Source of the DNA: Mnemiopsis leidyi
Lineage: Eukaryota; Ctenophora; Tentaculata; Lobata; Bolinopsidae
Length of the DNA stretch: 27,679 bases
Assembly: GCA_000226015.1 (NCBI GenBank)
Contig: JH152683.1
Span: forward strand, 41,453-69,131
Reading direction: 5' to 3'
Shown: in pieces, positions 1-12,400 of the stretch
Numbering within the stretch: the first letter of the stretch is position 1
Layout of the letters: the number at the start of each line of letters is the position of its first letter
Translations under genes and position numbers: made by a program
Notes under the pieces: model-generated
What the model saw: only the letters and a program-made list of their open reading frames with translations
The model's database searches: none
Told to the model about the DNA's origin: nothing

Positions 1-246
1 AAACTCCAGGTCCCAGATTCTGTCCAGTATTCTACAAAACTTCAGCTCCCAGATTCTGCTCAGTATTCTACAAACTCCTGGTCCCAGATTCTGCCCAGTA
101 TTCTACAAACTCCAGGTCCCAGATTCTGCCCAGTATTCTACAAACTCCAGGTCCCAGATTCTGTCCAGTATTCTACAAACTCCAGGTCCCAGATTCTGCC
201 CAGTATTCTACAAACTCTAGGTCCCAGATTCTGCCCAGTATTCTAC
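1..246. repeat. 35-bp tandem repeat, 7 copies
   Basis: Seven head-to-tail units of 35 bp (one of 36) with little divergence share the cores CCCAGATTCTG and CAGTATTCTAC. The array runs off the left edge of the window, so its true length is unknown. It lies in the intron downstream of the last visible sushi exon. Confidence 0.95.
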
Positions 247-317
247 AAACTTACAAACTCCAGCCCCCTGACTCTGGTAATGGAATAATTACCCGGTCTA
301 CAACAATGTCTACTCAC

Positions 318-497
318 AAGGTACACAATGAGGGAGGAGGGGTGGATTGTACTGCTGGAGTGTGACACACGTGACAGGAACTTTGCTGGTTAGTCTGTAG
401 CCGGCCCGACATTGGATTATCAGCGTGTTGTTCGGGATCAGGGGAGTCGGACCAGTCACATTGCCGGCTCTTATTACCGGCCTTTCGCACTGCTGAG
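318..497 (-). CDS. Sushi domain exon 20 (last visible)
   Basis: A 180-bp phase 1-1 exon. The acceptor CTGCAG precedes CTCAG, and choosing the first AG keeps phase 1. The donor is GTGAGT. Motifs are QQCERPVIRAGNVT, LIIQCRAGYRLTS and CVTLQQYNPPLPHC, with Tyr at C3+6 and two sequons (NVT, NNT). The exon ends with a phase 1 donor, so the protein continues beyond the window. Confidence 0.82.
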
Positions 498-3400
498 CTG
501 CAGAGAGTTTGTATGTAGTTGTGTGTGTGTATTTGTGTGTGTTGAGTACTTGTATACTTCAGCTATGAAACTGCTGAGTAACCACTTTAGTAGCGTGCAA
601 CTTGCATTCAACATATTATGTCATATAATGGTTCCTTGAAATTAGCATAACCAGGCTGCTTCGTCATCTCTGAATAAGAATATCTAACATATCAATTATA
701 CTAAACAGATCTGTAAATAATTTGCCTTTTCCTGTCTACCGTTTTCAATGCAAGGCTTTGTCAAGCAACTTACGCAAGCACTGGGGAAGTCTGATTGGTT
801 TAAAGTTGTCAGCTGAGATACACGTGACATTGACGTCACAGTCGAGCTTGTATCCCAAATCACACTGTATCTTGACTGTTTGTCCGGGCCGCAAAGTCGG
901 TCCAGGGAGTCGACCGTGCTTGATACTCGGGGAAACTGAAAACGAGAAATTGTTAGAGTTGGTTGGAGTTAGGTGAAATGTTGATTAGAGTTGGTTACAG
1001 TCAATTTCAACGAAAACTTTTGTACACTACCACACTATGGGACTCACAGTACAAAAAGAACTAGACAAGTTCTAGTTCTACAGTTGGAAACAAGATTAGT
1101 ATTAGTAGTAAATAGAAAAATAAATCTAGCAAAGTAAATACTAATGCTGTTCAAAGTTAGTAGACACTACTGCTGCTTACCACAATCTTTAGGTCGACAG
1201 ACAGTCTGGTCCATGTACTTAAACTCGTTGCGAGAAGTACACTCCAGGTACCCAGGACCTGTGACGTCATAGTCAGCTCCACACGTAACGTACACCCTGT
1301 CTCCTGGTTTTATCGGCCCTGCTGTCTCTATCACACCGTTCTCCACCACCGGCTTTCTACACGGGATAGCTGAGGAGAAGATATGTGTTAACAGGGTCGG
1401 GGGAAAAGGAGACTGATAATAAATACTTTAATACTCGTGCATTGTTACTTTTATTGATATACTGTGTGTTGATCTACAGTGTAACTCTGTTGGGTACTTG
1501 GTAGATAATAAATTGAACATTTGAAGAGTTTAAGATTAAGTCTAGGAAGAACATGAAAACAAGCGGAATTAACTGCGTGAAGCAGGCAATGTCCGGTATG
1601 GTAAAACTTCAACTCTACTTGAAACAATGCGACCACCTTTGGACGCTATATGAATATATGATCACAGTTCGCTTTCACTATGTGTCTATATCTTTGTAAT
1701 TGTCGTGCCAAGGTTCCAAGCGCTAAAATCTGTCATGATATGCAGGCCTTAGATAGTGAACATTTATCTTAGCCATTTATGTTCGCCAGCTGTTATTGCA
1801 CATGTTATGAAAACGTCTTACCTCCCGAACTTATTGCTTTGTTTTGCATTACCTGATCGGTTTGTTATTTGTGAAATTTGTACGGTAAGGATATCTCAGA
1901 TAGTTATCTGGATATCTTGGATAGTACTGGACTGGCCTGTGCAGATGATTCCGTAATCCGTACTGCATATTCGTTGCTAGCCACAACACATCTAATAAAC
2001 TACATTAGTAACCCGAGTAACCAGGTGTTCAAAACTCTAGAATTGGTTGTACGTGGAGAATGTGCAGCATTGAGACCTCTGATGATGATATTCCAGTAAT
2101 CACATTATATTGACTTTTAAATCTTGCCACGAGTCTCTTTGGGCAAATTTATGCTCGTATGCGGTATTTTTTTGTAATTTGGCTCGGAAGGCATTAAGTG
2201 AAGTATGTTGTCTTCGTACACTTCTGGTAGTCACAGGTGGTGAATTTTGACTATCATGTTGATTATTATCTCTTTCAATTAAATCGTAAAGTTCTTAGAT
2301 CAAAATGAACGAAGGTTAGCGATGGTTTTTCAGTTAAGCTAAAGCGATGGTTCCCAAATAAACAAATGATTATGAGTATCATTTTACATTTTGTAAAGGT
2401 TAAAACTCACGCGAGCAGACGGGGAAAGTGGCAGGCGAATGTAAATTTCCCGTTGTGTAAACATCACCAGACACACAAGCTACACGAACTGCAGTTGAGA
2501 TCTGGAAGTCAGGGAGGCATTTTATCTTTATTTCATCTCCTGGTTGGATGGGATCCGTGTTTAGTATCTCCCCGTTAACAACTGTCTCCGGCTTGATACA
2601 GGGAACCGCTGAAATGTTGAGAGTTTAAATTTATTCTATGTCTATGTGGTCTTGATGACGTGTAATTAAACTACGTCAACGCATTTATTTAAGTATGGAG
2701 CATCTGCTGAACTGGAGTAGGTTGTATATGTAGAATAAATCAAGGACGTAATGCCGTTTAAAATGCCGTATCCCTTGGGCTGTGCAGGTTATTGATACAA
2801 TGCTAAAAATTTGATATGATGGGAATATCTACTATCAATTAAAAGATTCATGGGTATCTGTGAAAATGGATATCACAGGCTAGGTTTTCATCAAAATTGA
2901 TATCGAAACTATATAGTTCATACAAAAATCAAACGAAAACAACATTTTCAGACTATGTCATTCTCATTTATAAAGGATTGAACCTACAATTTTACTCCAA
3001 AAAAAGTAAATTCAGTAACTTTCATATCATTAAGGATGGGGATTCTGATCATGAATAATGATGAGACTTAAGACTATAAATGTCAATGCCTATTTCGTAT
3101 ACTCGATCTTTGAGCGATCGTTATCTAAGTAATCTGCGCTATGACAGGTATTTAATGGTAGCAGGAGACGATGTCACCAGCGTACAGCCGGAAGAACTCC
3201 GAAAACTTAGCAGAAATCTCGTCGAGCAGGTCAGCGACAACTTTATAACGACTCGAAACGATTTTTCCAGGATGTTAAATGCAAATCCTAATTGGTTAAG
3301 AAAATGTTATGATGTTTGTATTCATTTTATAGTCCGATTCTACCTGACTATCTCTTTCAGGCGGCAAAAGAAACACTTCAAGAGGCTAAAGCAATAAATG

Positions 3401-6400
3401 ACAGTCTCGTTGACCCTTTGGTTAGTTAGCTCTATTGAATTATTTTTGTTTCGTGGTTTAAATTAACCTGCTAACTTATACAAAGCTTCTTTATTGCAGC
3501 ACCTTGAAACCGAATTAGATTAAGGTATGCATATGATATTAATCTATATCATATGCATACTTCCTTTGCATCGGCGCTTTCATAGTGTTATTAAGTATTA
3601 TCTACCTTAACGTACATTGTTTTTATTCATCTGATACTGTAGACCGTTAAAGTGAAAATCACTTGGAATTGATTTTGAAAGGACGCTTTTTCCGTTGTCG
3701 AGGCAATTAACTGAAACTCTATGACAAAACCGAAGACAATCAAAGTATTTTATATCGAATGCTAAGCGATAAGTAGAATCACGTGGATCAAAAAGTTTCA
3801 TTTTCCCCTTGGTTATGGTATAATGGCAGAGCAATGTGTAAATTTAAATTTTCTACGACATAAATTTTCTACGACATAGTGCCGTGATTTTTATAACATC
3901 CGAAGAATTGTTTTTGCCTGAATTTTTGTACAATGTACGGATCCATTAGCGAAAATTAGTTCATTACTATTAACGGATTATTATTCTATTGGAGAGAAAT
4001 GAAAAATAGTATACTTGACAATATTTAATATTAAGTTTACTGCAATTATGTTAGGAAGAAAGTTTGGTAGAGGTCGCGAACGGTGTACGAGGAGGAAATT
4101 TAAGTTGGATGGATAGGGAATGTCATGCAAGAAAGGTAGGAAACAATCCTAACTTCAGTAAGGAATGTCAAGATGGCCATGAGTCATGAGCAAATGTTCG
4201 AGCTGTCTACTCAGCTCATTCGAGAACTTAGTTTGTGCTGGTTTTTGCGTGTAATCATGTTACCTAAATGTTGAGCATATATCACTAATTTTACAACCGG
4301 CCGGCCTTTAAAGTGTAAGTGTCGTTCTTTTGTTTAAACAGTTGCAGTTAGGTCAAATTTGAATAAGGTTCAATGATACTACATGATATTATGATAAGAC
4401 TAATGAGCTCTGACTAATGATGCCCTAAATTTCACCTCAACTCAACACAGGAGTCCGCGTGATTGAGCGTGGAACAACCACCCTCCGCACTCTCTCGAGA
4501 TCTATAGGTATCTCAGTTTTGTCATGAACGTTGTAGGAACTTTCTCTAATAACAGCGAATTGCAAGAATTACGATTGTACAAAAATATAGCCTTTACTTT
4601 AACTTTTAACGTCACTTTTTCAGAACCATGACCACGCTCATTGTGCGCAATTAAACGTAATTATTCTCGTGATATTCTGGTGACATCATATCTCTGAATA
4701 ACGCATTCTTTATCTTGTGTTCTTTTAGAGCTAAAATATGCCCTAATATGCTATCTTATTTTTGAAACTTAATGCCGTTTATCCCAGATTGATAAGATAT
4801 ATCTAGGACTGCAGTAATTGTTTACTAATTTCCTGACCTGGTCTTTGACCTAATTAGAATAAAGCATTTATGATGATTTGTCTGCACGTCTTACAGCCAT
4901 CTTACATGTCAAATTTCATCGCTCTTTCTTTGATTTCTTTTCCGGCCGGCAATTATAAGCTTTTTCTTCATCAATTTCACCATGTGCGCACCTTTATACC
5001 CAGCTCTGAACATACTTTATGTAAACCTATTTATAAGGGGGGAGGGGTCAACCCCTGATCATGACCGACCAGACACATACATCAAAAATTTTTAACCATT
5101 TTCAATGCTCAACCAATTTTGACCATGACCATATTAGAGCCTTGAAATTTTGGCAATGGTCAAAAATTTTGATCATTTGACCAGGACTTAGGCGCCAAAT
5201 AATAAAAACAATGGCGCTTAACCACCGGGTCCTAACAACCCCCCTCCCTCATCTTCATTTAAAATCAAATAACTTCCTCTTTTCAAAACCATTTATAACT
5301 TCTTGCTTTCTTGTATGAAAGAACAAATCTTCAGGAGCCGGATGTGTTAGAGCAATGGAACCCAGACCAAGTGTACCAGCGAGCTTTGACCTGGGTCGGG
5401 GAAGAGCTCCAGGAACAATTGCTGGAGGGGTTCTTTCAGGGAGCTACTCCCGACTATGTGGACATTCACCAGTTTATCGAGTACCTCCGGTCTCGGGGTC
5501 TCTCTCCGCTCATAGATCCTAGACTTAAAGGTACGGAAGATGGGGTTGTCAGTACATGGTTTAACTACACAGGAGAACAGTATTTTTAGCGGGAAGCAAT
5601 TCAAATGAATCGCAAATTAGTTGCCTTGCTGAATTATTGGCTATAAATAGAATCATTATCGCACTTTCATCAGGAACAATGGGCGCGCACTAAAGGTGTG
5701 CCGTCTGAACAGCAAATTTTGATATGCTCATTGCCGTAACTGAATGAATAGAAGGACGTATTAGAAGCATACATAAGCATGTAAGCATGGTTCTTAACAA
5801 AGAAACAATTATTAGTCTAAACCAATAATACGCTGAATCATCATTGAACGGCGAGACGTTCGCCCTGACACCAAACATTTCAGATTTCATCTCAGCAGTA
5901 AGCACTAAGCCCGACACGCGGTACTCCTACAGCAACATCCGACAGCACATCCCCCATCACGAGTTCAAGTCTATCGTCCTGAAAAACCCAACAATCCTGT
6001 CGGCCATCAAGGGCGAGTTCGTTGTGGAGGACTTCCCAGACCTGGTCCAGGCGGTGGACGAGATATTCGAGGATTCCCGGTCAGCGTCCTCCGGCCGGGT
6101 AACCACATACATACCCTCCCTAGCTCAATACCCGGCAGACAGGTGGGCTGCCTCCATCTGTACAACAGACGGCCAGGTCCATGTCTGTGGAGATGCAGAT
6201 GATCTGGTTACTCTTCAGTCCGTCACAAAACCCATCTTCTATGGGATCTGTCTGGATGAGATAGGAGAGGAGAGGGTTCACGAGAAGGTAGGGAAGGAGC
6301 CCAGCGGACACGGCTTCAACAAGATCACCCTGGCTCGAGACAACAAGGCACACAACCCGCTCAATAACACCGGCTCCATCACCCTGGCCAGTCTCTACCA

Positions 6401-9400
6401 GCCGGACCAGCCCATGTCAGCTCGATACAAGTCCGTCATGTCCAAATACCAGGCCATGGTGGAGGGATCCGGGCAGATGCTACATTTTAATAACACCGTG
6501 TATCTTTCTGAACTTGACAATGGTCATAGGTAGGAACTTTAACAACAAAAATCCCTCCTTTTTCTATCCTTCAATTCAAATCTGACTGAAACCATTCTCA
6601 AAGTCTAACTGGAGGACGTTTGATAATTTGTACGTATTAAATTTTATCACGTAATAAATCATTCACTTGATTTACCGCAGGAACTACGCGATTGGATACT
6701 ATTTGAAAAGTAAGGGTTGTTTGAAGGAGAAGGTGAACTTGAAGGAAACGCTGGAACTGTATTTTCAACTCTGTTCCATTGAAACCTCTGTTAGAAACGC
6801 TTCCATCATGGCGGGTAATTATCCCTAATTTCTTTCCACGATAATTTTAATACTATAAAAAGATTTTATACAATCCTCATGTCTACCACTACCAAAAAAG
6901 GTGTCCCAAAAGTCATGGTGCAAGCGTTTGGGCTTATTGCATGGCGTTTGCACCATAAGTTTAAATAGGAAACCCTAATACAATCCAATAGTTTTCGCAA
7001 ACTTAAACTTGTGTTAATTTTCAGCGGCATTAGCAAACGGCGGGAGAAACGTCTATACAGGCAAACAAATCATCTCCGAGCGTTCCGTCCAAAACATGCT
7101 GTCTATCATGTTCAGCTGTGGAATGTACGACTACTCCGGAGAATGGGCCTTCGAGGTCGGAATCCCGGCCAAATCCGGGGTGTCGGGTCTGATCATTGTC
7201 GTCATTCCAGACGTGATGGGACTGGCTCTGTGGAGTCCGCCCCTCGACAGTTACGGTAACTCTGTCCGGGGTGTTCACTTCGCTAGGGAGATGGTGAAGC
7301 GGTACTCTCACGGTCGCAACCAGAACGTCCTACATCCCTTCAGTAACCGGAAGTCGGCGGAGGTTGAAAGCAGGATTCTCAATACATTCCAGCCTTTCCC
7401 CGCTCGGCAGAGTATTATGGATTTCTCGGTGCCAGCCACCGGCAGTCGGAGACTTCATACAAGTGCAGCATGTCCGGTGCAGCAAGCAAAGTACACCTCC
7501 ATTGTGCCGTGCAATAGAGTTGGTTTTCTTCGGGGTATTGCCCAAGGATTGCGAATGTTTAGAAGATAGCACGTGTTTGGACTTTATATTAGGCAAGGTT
7601 GACAATTGACATGTTGACAAAAGTTTAGAATGACGCTTTGCTATGCCCGGTCAGTTGAAGTCTGATTGTTGGAAACTACTGAGTAGTTCACAACGCTGAT
7701 TTCATAGGCGGAATTAGCTGGTGCAGCTTTGAACTTTCTGAGATTTTACAATTTCACCAGTTTAAACGGGTGTTTGAAACTGCAGGACAGTTTGACTTGA
7801 GGAATAGTTCAGGACTTAGTAAGTTATTGAACTCATCATTATGTTATCAGTACATTGTGTACCGATAGCATTAACCAATCTACAGGTAGCATTAACGGTA
7901 CATTGTACAACCAGAGTACCGCTGTACCGCTAATATGGTCGAGTCGGCAGCACCATTAGACTATTCGAATTTATCGATCTTTATTGTCTAGTAAGATCTT
8001 AATGGTCAGAGGAAAAGAATGTTTGAACTGTTGAACAAAGATTTAACCGAGTTAGATAGATTATTCACTAGTTGTATTTAAATCAAAGACTGCAATGTTA
8101 TACATAATTTGTCATAACGTACTGGAAACATGTCATAACATACTGTAAAATTGTGTATAATATTCAATTTTCGTTTATACATTATGACTGGTATGTAATG
8201 TCATGTATTGTTACATTACCAAAATTCCTTTCAATTTCTTTTGAATTGAGTGTGTTACTTTTACCTATGCTATCTATAATAATTTTGATAGTTTATGATG
8301 TCTTTGTGCAAATAACTAAAGGTATTGCTTTTGTTTCCACTTTCTAAATCACTAGAAAACCCAAAGTACAGCAACATTTTCTATCTATAATAATTTTGAT
8401 ATAATAAGATGCTTTTGTTCTTTTGTGCGGATGACATAAAAGGGAATGTTTTTGTGGCCAGATCACTCGAAAACGCAAAGTACACTAATATTTGGCTAAA
8501 ACCACAAGAGCGAACACCTTACCTTTGCAATGCGGCAGCTCCGCAGGATGGAATATGTTGTCAGTGACACAGAAAACTGGATCTGGAGGATAAAGCTGAA
8601 GTCCTGGATCACATGTGATGTTGACTTGTTGTCCAGGGGCCGTGGAGGACGATACCGAGCCGTATTTTATGTCCGGAGCTGGGCATCTTATAGCTGAAAA
8701 GGGTTGTGAAATGTTTGCGGGGGTTTTATGTTTCAATAACTTAATTAGTATTCAGAAAGTTTTTAATTGTATAGTTAAAAGATTAGGATCATATTCATGG
8801 GATTAACGGAATAACGGGAACTGTGAATGACCGATGACAGACGATCGTCTTATTTTATCTTGTCAACCGAGATCAAGAATTGAGATCCTTGAATTGTCAC
8901 GTAAACCAAGACAAAAACTCACCCTTGCAAACTGGCAGAGGTTGGGAGAACTGGTTCTCAGTAACGCAGAACACGTTTCTAAGATCGTTGTTATAGTAAC
9001 CGTCGTTACAACGGTACTTCAACCTCTGGTCTGGTAGAAGGACCGAACTGTTGTGTAACGTGCTGCCGTTTGTTATTGTCGGTAACTGACACGGTCGAGC
9101 TGAAACGAAGCTTTCTAAGTAAACTTTACATTCAACATCGAACAATAAAATACAGTCAGTCAATACTAATTCGTTTACATATTCATGTTTAAAGTTTCTC
9201 CACTCAATCAAAACCACATCACTGTGAAAAGCCGTCAAACTCACGTTTACAGCGCGGTATTTCACCGCTAAACTTGCGGCCAGATGTACAGGTGAGAGTG
9301 GTTGCCCCGGCAACGTAATAACCACTGTCACACGTTACAGACAGGCTGTCTCCAGGGTTCAGCTTGTCACGTGACACGTCGAATTTCCCGTTTTCTGGAT

Positions 9401-12400
9401 CTGCTGGAACCGGACAAGGCACCGCTGAAACAAAAGGTAGGTTAATTCGAAACTTCTTGTCAAACATCAGGTTAGGTAGTATCGTGGAAAAAATTTCAAC
9501 GTTTTTGTCTGCTCTTGGGTTGTTTTTTAGATTCCAGGGCGGCTTTTGAGCGGTTGATTCAATTTCATTTTGTTTGTTACTCTCAACTTAAATAATAATC
9601 ATATTTAAATCATCAAAGTGCAAAATCATAAAATGAACCATTCAAACAGCGACACAAGAGGAAACAAATTAGACTTAAGAAAACATATGATCCCAACTTT
9701 CCAAACACATGCAACATACTTTTAATTCATCTCTAGCCTGCGCCTCATTTAAAATGCGTACCGTACTTACAATGTTAAGAAAATCTATTGACTATTCTTA
9801 GTCTGATCATTTCCATGCGTGTTTGACGCTTATAGCACACATAAAGAAAAGCCCGTTTGACAAAGGATTTGAAACTTTTGACAGATTGAAAGTATACGAA
9901 GAAATTACAAAAGCAGTTTATGAACATCAAGAAATACGAAGTTCTGTGGACGTAGAATTCAAACATAAATTTAATTCTGGGTGACATCTGATGCGAAATA
10001 TTATTGATAACGGACAGGTAAAGAAAAAAAGGCAAGTTGGCTACCAGATACAGACACCCCAGGTAAAGAGCTACCGTAATTCCCTGTTTATTTAGTCTCC
10101 CGTCAACCCTCCTGACAACAGAAATCATAGTAGCAGTAGTAACTCCTACAAGGACAGTCGGAAGACCCACAAAAACTGCTCCAAACACTGGAGACATCTT
10201 CTTCCAGAGGTCTGCACTGGACAGAAAAATGCATCTGTAGGTTCTGTAATCGTAGACCACTCCATGCTTGTCGATAGCAAGCTGAGTGACTGAAACGACG
10301 GTAGAAAGCACCCAAACCACAGCAATGATGACGTGACCGGACCGCCTTGTCCGGGTTACTGAACGGAGAGGGTAAACGATTAAGTGAAGCTTGCTGAGGT
10401 GGAATCCGCAGATCAGCAGAACTCCTGACTTATATACTGGAATCTGCATGAAGTGAAAGAAGTTACAGAGGAGTGGTCCATAGGGCCATGTTCCTTGAAC
10501 AAGGGATGCCAAAGTAGGGTGCACCCCGAATATACCCATTGCTATGTCACTCAGGGCTATGTTTTTGATAAGAACCAAACTTATTCTATCGAGCCTGATG
10601 GTGTTGCAGCGAACTGCAGCTAGGAGGATGATGGAGTTGCCAGTAAAGCAGCCAAGGAGAACAAACGAGCACCAGGATAATAGAAGGTAACGCTCTGTGT
10701 TGCTGCCTTTATCAGATCCGTAAATTAACATATGAGATGACGTAATGTTTGGCGATCCAGAAAGTTCCATCTAACAAGCTAACACTCTTGGTAGAGCTCT
10801 GAAATAAAATGCATGTCCTTCTAGTTTACCAACCAAGCAATAACTAAGATAATACGTCCTCTTGAACTAGTAATATAAATTTCAAAGTACGCAAATTTGT
10901 GTCAATACATCAACAAAATAAAGGTAACTTTTCGACAAAAATTGGCGAAGTTGTGGCCAAAAACTCCTGTCCACTACGTAACCTAATAACGCAATATTCG
11001 AACGACTTCTTTGGCGTGTGTATGATTATCATTGAAATTAAAAAATCGGCATAATACGATGCAATCATTTGTATGAAAGCAGTTATACCTTATAAGCAGA
11101 GTTATAATACTTTCAATACTACAACTAAACAAATAATTTGAGCCAGAAGATGACAGGTGTTAAACCTTTTGAAATATCGCAGAACAGTTTCTAATTTGTT
11201 ACAACAAAAATGCTTACTTATAATATAATCCTATTCATAACAAAAATTTCGAAGAATACCCTCTTTCGAGTTCCATATAAGCAGTCATTTTGCAGTTATA
11301 TTGTTTACAAACACAGTGATCGTTCCCATGATAAGATACATCCTGTATTGACTGGGATAAACAATAATATAAATTATACAGTCATCCCCCGATTTACCGT
11401 GCTTTTCGGGGGAAAGCAAAAATAGGTAAAAAGCGTTAGTCCGACTGTATTATTTATAGTTATCACATGACACTACTTTTTTCCTTTCAAGCCCGGGAAT
11501 TATACTTTGATTGTTTGGACTGAATGCTAATATTTACTCAGTTTACCAGTGTTAAAGTCTTCACTACCGAACTATTTTAGCAGCGAGCGTTTTGTCTGAG
11601 AATACAAGAATAAATGGTGTATACTTGCAAGTTTATTTTAATCTATTTATATCATTGCTGTAAATTTATGACAACTAGCGATAGCTAGTTTATAATTGAT
11701 TTTAAATCTGTCTTTAAAAATCTGCAATCACATCACATCCTTGCATTGACAGGGCAAGATCCAATCATCCGAGCACCGATGTCACCCTTGCTAATGCTAG
11801 AGTGTCCTATGTTGCAGGGAAATGCAGGGATCACATATCAGTTACCACTGCTACAACATGAAACGATCTAACAAGAAATTTTTTAAAAAAGTTTTAAAAA
11901 AGTTCGAAAAAAATGTTTAGCTTAAATTTCGGGGACCCGGTAAATCGGGGGATGACTGTAATGCATTTTGAATCTTGAACAATGAACATGAAGAAACTCT
12001 TCAAAACCGATAAAGGACTCTTTTGCTAGTGGCTGAGATTGCCCTGTCAAATGTCAATACTCTCCCACTGCCCAATGCTATACAGAATATAGAATACATA
12101 TGCCCCAGAACGCTGAAATGAAGTGAAGCAACCTTCCGTTACTTTATAAAAACGAAACTATATTACATGAACTCTCTTACTCGCGTATTCTCATTCGTTC
12201 GTGATCCCCATATTGACGGCTAAGGCCGCGTCTTAACTTCTTCCATTTAAATGCTGCACCATCAGCCAGTAGCTCAGAGATGTCAGTTGTTAAAGGTATC
12301 GCACACGGAGAACTGATGCAGCTGCTAAATTAAAAGACTTCGATTAACCTGACTATGGTTTATCTAACTCAGTCACTAGCAGAAACCACCACTTATTACA

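Noticed and set aside
5211-5317. ATG frame at 5211 as the glutaminase start with a targeting peptide
   Set aside because: It is out of register with exon A and stops before it. Exon A clearly begins at an acceptor.
9225-9331. Long minus-strand frame joining the end of sushi exon 14 to exon 15 (8897-9331)
   Set aside because: It is an open intron read-through. Good GTGAGT and TTTCAG sites remove it and restore two normal domains.
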